The notes under the pieces are model-generated. The model worked only from the letters and a program-made list of their open reading frames with translations. It was not told the DNA's origin and made no database searches. The position numbers and the translations under genes were made by a program. Below are positions 29,328-40,287 of a stretch of DNA of 64,000 bases, in pieces; the stretch's first letter is position 1; each line of letters begins with the position of its first letter. The stretch is from the NCBI RefSeq assembly GCF_012489685.1, contig NC_080042.1:32741158-32805157 (forward strand), given 5' to 3'. Source of the stretch: Lotus japonicus. Taxonomy: Eukaryota; Streptophyta; Magnoliopsida; Fabales; Fabaceae.

Positions 29328-32300
29328 TGTAAGACCCAAGATTTTAAGCTTAGGATCAGTGGAAGAGATTTCCATTTACGATTAGGGTTGATGTATTGTG
29401 AAGGGAAACCTGAACTAGAGTCTACCAAATGAAATAAATTTATGAAGGAGAAAGTTCAGGAAAAGTCAAAGGATTACATCATGATCGATAAAAGTTATAG
29501 TACGATCGTTATACGCTTAACCTAGGTCCGAAACCCTAGTATATAGCTAATTTTCACTTTTAGGCACGATGGAAGTTAATTCCAAAAATCTTCAGAGAAA
29601 TGTTAGAACTTCTCTTCTTCCATATATCACAATCGTTTCGAGGCGAAACTCTAGGATCTACGAACGTCCGATTCCAATCATCGGAAGTTTGCCGAAACCG
29701 AATCCCTGGTATTTCAAAACCCTGGAATTTCTCGACGATGAAGACTTTTTCTATTCAGAGCTTCAAATGAATATTCTACACGCGTACACCTATTTCTCTT
29801 GATGATTTCAATCTTTCTTCCGAAGGAAGTTTTCCATTCCGACATCCGATGCAAAAAGCAACTTATCGGGTAAAATAGTTTTATACCGACTATGCTTTAG
29901 TTGCCAAAAATACAAAGAGACCTCATTTTAGTTTTGGAATTCTTTCGCCAAAACATATCTATTAATTCACGGAGAATGACGCCGGAAAAATCAGATTCGC
30001 GAAACTTTCATTTTACCGCGTTTTGCCAACCTCTATATATAGCCAAGAAATGAGAAAAAAATCACAAAACTCACCCAAAAACCCATTCAAGGCCGCGAGT
30101 TTGCATAGGAGAGGAGGAGGAGAGATTTTCTTCATTTCTTGCTTGATCGTCGATCAATCAGTTGCTACTTCAAGGTTTCGAGGTATAGTCGCTAATCCTT
30201 ACCTCTGATCGCTTTTTCTATAGCTTTTCTGTAGAGTTTTCTGAGCTGATAGTTTATGGGTTTTTGCAAAACTATCCTGAATCTTTCATTTCTGATTCTA
30301 AACCTCTTCTATATGTGCCCAAGATCACTTCTGCCGGATTAGATTTTCCGTTATGTCGCCGGAATTCCGCCGGAATCAATTTGAACCTAAAATACCCATT
30401 TTTGGAGTTTTTGGTGTAAAGCTTCAACCTTTTAGGCTGAAAACTATCGCCTTAGCTTAGTGCTAGTAGGATTAGTTGTCATAAACGTCGTTGGTGACGT
30501 CCCTGCAAAATTTTATTTTTGGGATTTCAGTTTTGAAAATCCTAAGTTAAAAATCATGACCAAAATACCCCTGCGACAGTTTTTGATCCGATAATTTTTC
30601 CGAGTTCAGAATACCCTTAGTTACGGCTTATGAAAGCATAGGAACCAAGTTTGATCGAAGAAAAATCGAGCCCCATAATTACCTAAAGTGGCCGAGCCCT
30701 ATTAAGGGGGAGGAGGAAAATTTCCTTTTCCGAAAACTTGTCTTTCGCGCTAGATTATCGTACCTTAGAGTATAGATTACTTCGTGTAACCTTAGTAAGT
30801 ATCGATAGCTTAGTTCTCGATAGATTCTGATAGTATTTCTGTGACTTTGCTTTAAAGGAACTTTTGAGGAATTTCCTGAGGAGCAACGCTTTGCTTGTGA
30901 GGAAGAGTTAGAAGATAATCCTGGAGAATCTGCAGGTGAGGGCTTCTCACTGAATCTCTAGTTAATGCTTAGGGTCGATGTTTCGACATGGTTTACTGTT
31001 TATGCACTGGAATTGTGTGTGATTGGAAAATGTTTTCTGAGGCATCGGCTGACAATGTAGATGATGCATCTACTGAATGTTTTTGATGAGTGAATGACAT
31101 GCTAAGTGCTAATTGATTAATTTAGGATGTGTGGTGCATGCCTTATATGCTAGGTGCTATGTGGTTATTGCTTAAGATATTGACATATGACATGTTAATT
31201 GATTATGATGAGTTAATTCTGCTTTTGCACTATAATCTGAGTTTCTGAACGGTGAGAAAAGCGGGCAGGTCATGCCGATTTTATTTTGAGAGTTTTGAGA
31301 AAGCTTGAAAGGACGAATGAGATTCGGGCCTTGTTGTGGTGTTGTATGGATCGAGACATTCTCTGGAGTCATTTGGGGATTAGGAGATCCCGAGAACTTA
31401 TAGGATTCGCGATAAGACTAAAAGGATAATTATTTTGTAAAGAAAACTCATAAGACATTAAACAACCTCTAAATCTTTAAGTAATGGTAATAATCTCGAA
31501 AGGAAGCTTTGGATGCAAATCATAGTTTTGGAAAACGAGAAGTGTCGTCGGATCCCAGCATTGAGAAAGTTGAGGGGCTTCGAGTATGTAGATGTTGTGG
31601 TGCTGTTGGAGCAGCGTTTGTCGTTGTGCTGTTGGAGCAGCTATTGTGGTTGTGCTGTTGGAGCAGCTATGTTGTTGGGTGTATCTTCGACTTTGCGGCG
31701 CGAATCCGTATGTCCAAACCCGACGGGTTGGGCCGATTCGGCAATAATTGTTGACACGCGCGAATCCGTATATTCAATCCGGTGGATTGGATCGATTCGG
31801 CGGTAGTCACTCAGGCACGCGTGAGTCCGTATGTTCAATCAGAGGGATTGGATCGATTCAGCGATGGCCATTTTACCTCGCGTGAATCCGTATGTTCAAT
31901 CCGAGGGATTGGATCGATTCAGCGACAACTTTTCGACACGCGCGAATCCGTATATTCAATCCGATGGATTGGATCGATTCGGCGGTAGTCACTCAGGCAC
32001 GCGTGAGTCCGTATGTTCAATCCGATGGATTGGATCGATTCAGCGATTGCCATTTTACCTCGCGTGAATCCGTATGTTCAATCCGAGGGATTGGATCGAT
32101 TCAGCGATAACCTTTCGACTCGCGCGGATCCGTATGTTCAATCTGATGGATTGGAACGATTCGGCGATAGTCATTGGACACGCGCAATGTCCGTATGTTC
32201 GACTCTTTTGAGTGAACCGACTTGGCGTTGTCATTTGTTGCGTGTGCGAGTCCGTATGTTCATCCCGATGGGTTGGATCGACTCGACATGCCTAATTGTG

Positions 32301-33482
32301 GGAGTTGCGTGTGCGAGTCCGTATGTTCAACCCAAGGGGTTGGATCGACTTGACATGCCTAATTGTTGGGCTATCCTGGGGATAAGTCCGGGAAACCGGT
32401 AGTTTCCGAGTATGTGATACTCTTTGCCTGTTGAGCAGTTGTGACCATCGGATTGAGATGAGTCGGATGATCCGGAGATCATCATGAGTTACTATGTTGA
32501 TGTGAAGAAGTGTCTTTTGTCGCAGAATCGACTTTACCTTAGGGTAAGCTTTTAGAGACTTTAATTTACCTAGAACACGTGGCGACGTGTCGAGTGAGAG
32601 TCGGAGACGTTGTTTGACTAATCATCCTGCATTCATGCATACTGATTTAGTTGTCGAGTGTGATTGTTATTTGTTAATCCTATGTGGAACATGTTAATTG
32701 TTATTATTGCTGTTAAGTTCATTATGGAATATGCAACCCTAGGATGTTATCCCTAGCTATAAGCCTAAGTGGCTATTCTCTTATCTATATCTATTGGTGC
32801 TATTATTTGTGCTTTGGCGGACAAACGCCCTTTGTCAGATGTCTTTGGCGGACTGGTTCACGACGGTTCACCCTTCGGGGGAAACTAGAGTTGGGATGCT
32901 GGAACAGGAGCGCATCGCGATAGCGAGCGGAGGACGGATGGTGTACATAGACTAGGTCGTTCTGGATTTCGAATTCGGACGACGATCATGCTAGCATGTA
33001 GGTTTGAGTGTTAGTGTGAGCTCCTCGAGATGGGATTAGTGTAGGAGTAGAGTCCTAGCTCTGAACATTATTTGTTTCATTCGGGACAGGGTAGTTTCCC
33101 ACCCATAGCTTTTTGTGTGGTTTCTTTACGGGAATCACAGAGAGTTGGTTGGACTTAGGAGGTCTTGTTTCAGGCCGATGGGCCAGCTTATTCTCAGTTT
33201 TGAGGGATAGTGTTGCGGACACTTACCTGTAGATTTGGTTTGTACATTTTGCCTTCGGGCGCTACACTTTTCTTTCCGTCACTGGAGGTTACTCGTGACG
33301 AGGTTGTTACTTACAGCGGGGGGCTGTTTATATATTGTATATTAGCTCTATTACTTTTCGCTTTTGGGTTTTATTTAATTCAGTCTTGTCTTAGTTATTA
33401 TCGAAAAAAAATATTTCACGTTTTTCCGCATTAAGTTTACTTTTGGTTACTAAAGTGACGCCACCGAAATCGGGGTGTTACA
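29328..33482 (+). repeat. 3' LTR of G1 (4155 bp)
   Basis: Near-identical to the 5' LTR with scattered substitutions and one 38-bp deletion after 32808, which removes GTTGACCCTCGCG and part of the candidate acceptor region. Carries the same 11-unit array (31701-32352), TATA box (30034) and ORF remnant (32839-32955). Confidence 0.93.
31701..32352 (+). repeat. Hairpin tandem array in G 3' LTR
   Basis: Eleven units, same order as the 5' LTR array. Point differences include a lost outer-stem mismatch in unit 3 and an inner-stem change in unit 8. Confidence 0.85.
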
Positions 33483-34647
33483 CTTTTTCTATTCGGAGCT
33501 TCAAACGAAGATTCCACACGCGTGTACCGATTTCTTTCGTTGTTTCTAATCTTTCTTCAGAAAGAAGTTTTCTCATCCGACATCAACTGCAAAAAGTAGT
33601 TTTTCGGGTAAAATAGATTTACACCGACTTTGGATCGTTTGCCTTAATTCTGAGAAACCTGTTTCGAGTTTTGGAATTTTGTCGCCAGAACCTATCTTAG
33701 AATTCACAGAGGACTGCACAGGAAAAATCGGAATCGCGAAATTTTCATTTTCCCGCGTTTTCCATCTTCTATAAATAGCATGAAAATCAAAAATCTTCAC
33801 CACCATTGCACCTTGAACCCGGAGCTTGGAGGAGAGGGAGAAGAATATTTTCGCCGTTTCTTGCCTGATCGTTGCACTGACAGTTGCTACACGTCGACCT
33901 CGAGGTATAGATGTTGTTCCTTACCTCTAATCGTAAATTCGGTCGCTTTTCTCTATGTTTTTCTGTGCTCAAAGTTTCGAGCTTTTTGTAAAACTGTCCA
34001 AATAACTTGATTTTAGTGTCTAAACATATTCCCTACTAACCTAAGAGTACTTCTAGCGGATTACATTTCGCCGAATCTCGCCGAATCGTCGCCGAGCTTC
34101 AATTCTGCTCAAATACCCATTTTTCGAATAAAGTTTCGCCCTTTTGACTTAAAACTCTTGACTGAGCTTAGCGCTAGTAGGATTAGTTGTCATAAACGTC
34201 GTTGGTGACGTCCCCATCCAATTTATTTTTCGAAATTCCAATTTTGAATTTTCGAGCTAAAAACACTGACCAAAATACCCCTGCGTCAGTTTTCGATCCG
34301 ATAATTTTTCTGAGCTTTAATTCTCCTTAGTTACGACTAATGATAACCTAGGACCAAGTTTGATCGAAGAAAAAGTGCCGGAACACATTTTCATGTGTTC
34401 TGGCCGAGAGCACCCTAAGGGGGGGGAGGAAAATTTCCTTTTTCGAAAACTCGTCTTATCGCGTTAGGTTATCGTACTTCAGAGTTTATAATGCTTCGTG
34501 TAACCTTAGTAATTATTGTTTGCTGAGTTTCTGACTGGTTGTGATTGAATTCTGTGATTTCGCTATAAGGTTTGTTTGAGGAATTCAGTGGAGCGGAAGG
34601 AGGAGATCGTGAAGGAACGCTGCAGGAACGCACTGGAGGAACTACAT

Positions 34648-36079
34648 GTGAGGGCTACTCACTGAATACTAGCTAATGCTTTAGGTGTCGATGAATTCGA
34701 CTTGATTTATTGTTTATGCACTTGATTGTGATTGATTGGGAAATGTTTTCTAGAGGCTTCGGCCGAGTGAACTAATTAAGACGTATGTCTCCGTTTTCTG
34801 AGGCTTCGGCTGAAATTGTTGATTATTTATCGCTTTAATTGTGGTTGATTGATTCACATGTTATGTGCTAAATGGTTAATCTAAGATGTGTTGATATATG
34901 TGCCATGACTTTTGGATTGTGCTAATTTGATTATGCAATTACACATATATCTGTTGTACGTCAGGGTGAGGATAACGGCCAGTTATGCCACACTCATCAT
35001 GAGATTTTGGGAAAGTTTGATGGGACGAACCGAGGTTCGGGCCCTTGTTATTGTTTTAGTGGATTGAGACCTTCTCTGGGAGTTACTTGGGATCATGGGA
35101 TCTTTTAAACTCATAATATTAGAGACAAACCTAAATGGAAACTATTTTACAAGGAAAATTCATAATACACTAAACAACCTCGGAACCTTTTAAATAATGA
35201 TAAAAATCTCAGATAAAAGCATAGGGTTTGGATATTAGTTTTGGAAAATGAGAAGTGTCGCCGAATCCATGTTTCGGGAAAACTAATAAGTTTCTCAGTA
35301 TGTTGATACTCTTTTGCTCGATGAGCAGTTTATTTGTTTGACTATCTAAAGGATAAGTCGGGGAACTATAAGTCCCAAGTACATTGGTACTCTTTGCTCG
35401 CTGAGCAGTTTTTGACCATCAGAATTAGATGAGTCAGATGACTCGAGAAGTCATCACGAGTGATGGCACTCTTTTTATATTTAATTGTCTTTTGTCGCAG
35501 AATCGACATTTACCTTAGGGTATTCTTTTTAGAGACAATAAGTTAGCTAGAACACGTGACGACGTGACGAGTGAGGTCAGAGACGTTGGGATGCCGGACC
35601 TCGTTGGATTCCAAAATGGGCATAAGACCCGGATTTCCACATAAGCACACTGCGGTGATTCTTAGTAGCAGACAGAAATGGCAGGCCTGCGGTTATACTG
35701 CCGATCTGACTACATTTTGTTTGGTGTAAGAGACGCCCGAGCGGAAATGGTCCCACTATGGCCGGTGCTAGGATTGACTCGTTGGTGCCCATCCTTCCGG
35801 ATTGCATCTTGTTCCTCGTCATATCATTCATGCGCCATGCATACTGACTTAGTTGCCGAGTGTGATTGATACTTGTTAATCTTACTTGATATATGTTAAT
35901 TGTCAGCAATTATCATTTATATTCCTTTGGAAGATATACAATTTATAATGCTATCACAAACCTTTAAGCCTAAGTAGCTATCCCTTAAACACTATCCACA
36001 GGGTGTATTATTTATGTAATTCTTTGAGTTGACCCTCGCATCTGCTGTTTGTGTATTGGCGGACTACGCCCATTGTCAG
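34648..36079 (+). other. Candidate intron in LTR H
   Basis: CAT|GTGAGGGC donor-like site and GTCAG acceptor directly before ATG 36080, at the same places as in G. A GGCGGACTACGCC stem-loop (36058-36070) sits just before the acceptor. Inferred. Confidence 0.38.
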
Positions 36080-36607
36080 ATGTCCATGGCGAATTGGTTT
36101 ACGATGGTCCACCCTTCGGGGGGGGGGACTAGGTTCGAGATGCTTGATCAGGAGATCCCCGGCTCATGGGTGGTCGACCCCGCCGGCCACCGAGCGATCT
36201 ACTCGGGGAGAATAATGGAGGATCGTGTCGACAGTCTGGGACATTTGACGGAGGGAGTACTAAGGCGTTACACTGTCAGCTTTAACCTGCCACCCAGCGT
36301 GCACTGTGGACCCGGTGTAGGAGCACCACCACCACCGTCGTCTTCTGACGACGAGGACCCCTCGGAGGAGGAGCCTGTGGGAGGGACTTCATCGGACTCT
36401 AGTTCACCTACTGTTGCTGTTGCTGATGACTTTGCATCGGGTTCCGGACCAGCGAGACCAGCCCAAGAGCGTGTTGCTGTAGCCACCCTTCGCCCGAGGA
36501 CATCGGCTTCTCCCCGTGGTTTTCTTGTTGTGCCTTCGGCGCGCCTGATGGAGGAGGATGTGTTCGCCCGCGTAGTGGATACGGTGACGGGAGTTCCTAG
36601 GTTTTAG
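36080..36607 (+). CDS. LTR-embedded small acidic-tailed protein, family unknown (H copy)
   Basis: 175-codon ORF in solo LTR H. It starts MSMANWFTMVHPSG, shared with the remnant in the G LTRs. Residues about 30-70 read WVVDPAGHRAIYSG...VDSLGHLTEG...LRRYTVSFNLP, an arrangement (W..D, YxG, D..G, final Pro) also seen in F1 and F2. A Pro run (PPPP) precedes an acidic Ser/Asp/Glu-rich stretch (SSSDDEDPSEEEP), then an Ala/Arg-rich tail. The TAG at 36605-36607 looks like a recent nonsense change: the same frame stays open to TAG 36695-36697 and adds another acidic segment (VVLDSDSGDDHASM) whose DNA also survives in G. There is no transposon catalytic domain. Function unknown. Confidence 0.5.
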   Translation: MSMANWFTMVHPSGGGTRFEMLDQEIPGSWVVDPAGHRAIYSGRIMEDRVDSLGHLTEGVLRRYTVSFNLPPSVHCGPGVGAPPPPSSSDDEDPSEEEPVGGTSSDSSSPTVAVADDFASGSGPARPAQERVAVATLRPRTSASPRGFLVVPSARLMEEDVFARVVDTVTGVPRF

Positions 36608-37197
36608 ACCCAGGCAGTAGCGAGAGAGGAGATGGATGCAGACAGTGACCTAGTCGTCCTGGATTCTGATTCAGGCGACGATCATGCCAGTATGTAGTTG
36701 GGAGTGCTGTGGTGTGCTCCTCTGGACAGGATTAGAGTTGGAGTAGCGTTACAGCTCTAGTCGTCATGTTCTCATTTTGGGGCAGGGTAGGTCCCCGACC
36801 TTTAGCTTTTTGTGTGGTTTTCTTTATGGAAATCACAGAGAGTTGTCATACTAGTTGGTCTTGTTTAGGTCGTTTTGGGCTGACCTACTTTCGTTTTGGA
36901 GGACTGTATTACGAACACTTGGCCTTTTAATTTGGTTTGTACATATTCGCCCACGGGCAATACTTTCGGTTACTTTCCCGTCACTGGAGGATACTCATGA
37001 CGTAGCTTACTACTTACAGCGAGGACTGTAAATATATTGTACATTAGTTATGTTTATCTTTCGCTGTAGAGTCTTTATTTCGACAAGTCTTTCTTTTATT
37101 ATTTAAACAAATCGGGAAAAAAATATTCACGTTTTTCCGCTTTATTTTCTTTTTGGTTACTAAAGTGACGCCACCGAAATCGGGGTGTTACATAAAC

Positions 37198-37583
37198 CAT
37201 CTGGAAATGATTGTAGGAGAAGTCCTGTACAATACTTGTAGGAGGAGTCTTGTACAATACTTGGAGAAGTCTGTGATAATACTTGTGGGAGAAGTCCTTG
37301 AGAATACTTGTATTGGAGAAGTCCTTGAAACTTTCTAGTGAAAATCTTGGTGGTGGCCAAGTACTGGACATAGCCCAATCGTTTAGGTTGAACCAGTATA
37401 AATCCGTGTGCTGATCGTCTGCTTAACTTTGTTCATTATTTCGCTGCACTAAAAGGTTTACAAAAAAAATTTGCTAAAAATTTTCAAGAACTAATATTCT
37501 TTTCAAAAACCTAAGTTTTTAAAAGTGATTTATAAGAACACAATTCAAACCCCTCCTTTCTTGTGTTATTTACTTGCATCTCA
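37198..37583 (+). repeat. LTR B1, right part
   Basis: Continues the LTR interrupted at 22164. Contains four or five tandem units built on GGAGAAGTC(C/T)TG...AATACTTG (37205-37325) and ends CTTGCATCTCA. Total LTR length without the insertion is about 1.25 kb. Confidence 0.8.
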
Positions 37584-37585
37584 AT

Positions 37586-37597
37586 TGGCATCAGAGC
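37586..37597 (+). other. Primer-binding site of element B
   Basis: TGGCATCAGAGC, two bases after the LTR end. One base differs from the initiator-tRNA complement TGGTATCAGAGC, probably decay. Confidence 0.75.
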
Positions 37598-37643
37598 ATA
37601 GTCGTTGGAACTAACATCTTAAAAAGGTGTAGAGTAAAGAACC

Positions 37644-38799
37644 ATGTTAGAAGATCTAGCTATCGCTACGGGCTCATCCACCAACAAACATCCCTTCTTT
37701 GATCGAATTGAGTATCCTTATTGGAAAACTCATATGCAATTATTCATTGAGTCCTCAAACTATAAGTTGTGGGACATCATTGAAACTGGTAACATTGTCC
37801 ACAAAGATGATGTTGGAGAACCCATCAAAGAAAGAAATCATTTACACACAAAGGTGAAAGTGATCCAAGTGCAGACAAAAGTCACATCACTTGCTTTGAA
37901 TGCAAGAAGTCAGGACACATCAAGAAGTCAGAAGACGAAGATGAAGATGTTCTACCAGAAAAAGAAAGCCTTGGTGGCAGGATGGGATGATTCTGATGAA
38001 AACTCAGAAGACAAAGATGAAGATTTTGATGAAGATTCTCTCTTCGCACTCATGGCATCTGTGAACGGTTCAGACAATGATGAGGACGATGAGGTACAAT
38101 TTGAAAACCTTAAAGAAGAATATGATGAATTACTTTAACATTCTTATGCCTTATCTGAAAAATATAAAGCTTTAAAGAAATAGTTTTCGAACTTACAACA
38201 AGAGCATGAAAAATTTTTAAAAGAAAAAGACTCTATCGTTCAAGAAAATGAAGTTTTGAAGAAACAAGACTCTGCGAAAGAAATAGTTGTTTTAAAGAAA
38301 AGATTCAAAGTATTAATAGATGATTTATCAAACTTTACTGTTGGTCATGATAACCTTGTTAAACTATGTGGAAATAATCGTGATCCGTACGATAGAAGTG
38401 GCTTAGGTTTTGATAGTGAATCATCGTCTGGTAAAACCATGTCGGATATATCATTTACATCGTCTGACTCTGGAAAAACCAAGTTTATTGTGAACTGAAT
38501 AATAGAACATAACGGAAAGAAGGCTTCCTATGAAAACAAGACTCCTTCTAAACATGCAACTAACCACTAAGGACCCAAAAAGATTTGGGTACCGAAAAAG
38601 TTAATTATTTCTGTTGCAGACTTACTCAACAGAACGAAAGAAACACCAACGCTGGTTAATAGTCTAAGTTCCAAATCTAGACAGTGGATGCTCATGACAC
38701 ATGATGGGAAAAAAGTCTATGTTCCCAAAGATCCAAATTAGAAAGGATGGTGGATCAGTCATCTTTGGAGGTAACCAGAAGGGCCTCATTGTCGGAGAA
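37644..38799 (+). pseudogene. Copia gag and protease of element B, decayed
   Basis: Starts MLEDLAIATGSS with the Gag N-terminal motif FDRIEYPYWKTHMQLFIES. An internal deletion near residue 70 then removes most of the capsid. A zinc-knuckle remnant CFECKKSGHIKKS (frame shifted, last Cys lost) follows at about 37903-37935, then acidic repeats. A coiled-coil Gag end lies at 38160-38498 (ENEVLKKQDSAKEIVVLKKR, then HDNLVKLCG). The retropepsin active site LDSGCS with a stop right after it is at about 38678-38695, followed by GGSVIFGGNQKGLIVGEG at 38742-38800. Several stops and frameshifts; not functional. Broken at 38804 by element A. Confidence 0.8.
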
Positions 38800-38804
38800 G
38801 GTAA

Positions 38805-40038
38805 TGAAGGTATGAAAAACGGTAGAAAGGGGGGGTTTGAATAACGTTTTCAGTATAAAACTTCCACCTTAAAGATTTTGACAAATCTTTCGAGAACTTA
38901 AGTGCTAAAGATAAGAGATAGAAAAGCACACAAGGATTTTATCCTGGTTCACTTGATGAATCACTCAAGCTACTCCAGTCCACCCGTTAAGGTGATTTCT
39001 TCCTTCTTAGAATGAAGGCAATCCACTAATCAGGTAAGAGTTACAACTGCACTTGAAACCTACAAGTGACTGACAATTACACTGACTTAGCTCACACTAA
39101 GATTCACTCTCTTAGTCTTCTCTAGGATCCGATCAACCTTGATCTCCTAAAGGAATCACCACTAAGATTCACTCTCTTAGTCTTCTTAAGGATACTGACC
39201 TACCCGGTCCCTTAAGGAAAATCAAACAACTGTTTGAGGTTGGTGTTTACAAAGGTTTGCTTCTAAATAAGCTGAGTGTAAACTAAATAAATTTTAGATG
39301 AAAGAAAGCTTAGAAGAATTTAAGTTTGTCTTGCGCGTATGTGAATGCTTCTAGCCGTTTCTTTCAGTCTTCAGCCTCTTTAAATACTCCAAGGATTAGG
39401 GTTGAGCGTTGCATGGGAAATGCTACCGTTGGAGGGCAGTTCTGGAAAATCCAGCTTCTGCTGTGTCTGAGACTGTTAGGTAGGTCGTCAGGAAGGTACA
39501 GTTGCTTTTGTACTTGGATAGCGACTTGACCTTTAAACCTAGGAGACTTCTGATCAGGGGAATGCTTCATATTGGAACTTGTGATGCCGGTTGATCAGAG
39601 TCAGAGGGAAAGCCCAGATCCTCTGACCATTGTTTCTTCTGATTCTGAACTCAGAGGGAAGAACATGGTCTTCAGAGTATCTTGCTTCTGGACAACAGAA
39701 TTTCACTAATCAGCTTCTGGATCTTCAGAGTCTTCTACACCATCAGAATATCTGAGCCTTCAGTGTTTCTTGGTTATCAGACTTTCTGGATCTTCAGAGT
39801 TTCTAGTGACTGAGTCCACATCAGAGTTTGTGTAACTTCAGAACTTCTGAAGCTTTTCCACTGTTCATACTGAACATGGTGAATGCGAAAGCGTTGCTTG
39901 GGTTGCTCTTTATACACAGTGCTTTTGATTTGTGTGAGATTGAGTTGAGGTCAGAGCCTGTAAATAGCACACTCAGAAAAACACGTTAGAGTACCACAAT
40001 TGTTCATATCAAAGGTTAACTTGTAATCATCAAAACAT
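38805..40038 (-). repeat. 3' LTR of element A, lacking its outermost 34 bp
   Basis: Matches the 5' LTR from its right end up to the CATCAAAACATAG block and then stops at 40038, where unrelated sequence GTCAGAGCGGCGCC begins. The TG end and the polypurine tract are gone through a small deletion. Confidence 0.88.
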
Positions 40039-40287
40039 AGGTCAGAGCGGCGCCAGGAGTGCAGAAGAATGAGGAGGGATCCTCCATTCTAGACTTTAGG
40101 GAAAGAATGTATGATGCAAACATAAAGAGATTATGAATAAAAAGATTTTTGCAAACACATGTGACAAAAATATATATAGATATGCATAGATAATCACAAA
40201 TGAACAAAGTAGAATAATTAAAAGAACCATAAGTGAACAAAAATAAAACAACGTTAAAGAAAAAAGAAAAGCGAAGAGATCCTAAAA
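40039..40287 (-). other. Element A 3' noncoding region
   Basis: 249 bp between the truncated LTR and the env-like stop, AT-rich, with no polypurine tract. It is much shorter than the tails of A' and C, consistent with a deletion. Confidence 0.6.

Larger units (their letters stand above)
22589..33482 (+). mobile_element. Ty3/gypsy element G1, gag-only, 10.9 kb
   Basis: Two 4.2-kb LTRs (22589-26778, 29328-33482) flank a 2.5-kb interior: PBS, intact gag, degenerate pol, and the tract GGAGGGTAGTAA before the 3' LTR. A perfect duplication CTTTT lies at 22584-22588 and 33483-33487. The iMet-type PBS, the double zinc-knuckle gag and a pol C-terminus reading VIWNKDTDDAIWELEEKI fit a Tekay/Del-like gypsy element. 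The two LTRs look nearly identical, so insertion was recent. Pol is too short to encode reverse transcriptase or integrase. Confidence 0.93.
33488..37192 (+). mobile_element. Solo gypsy-type LTR H, right part
   Basis: Resumes at the same LTR position where G1 inserted and ends GGGGTGTTACA, followed by the duplication TAAAC (37193-37197). With 22165-22588 it makes one LTR of about 4.1 kb. It is clearly diverged from G but collinear: TATA box 33770-33777, candidate introns 33905-34569 and 34648-36079, ORF 36080-36607. In place of the G array it has shorter stem-loops, for example TGCTCgatGAGCA near 35317 and TGCTCgctGAGCA near 35396. It has no interior domain. Confidence 0.9.

Noticed and set aside
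35577..35909. 110-codon minus-strand frame in LTR H
   Set aside because: Antisense within the candidate intron, with no counterpart in G.
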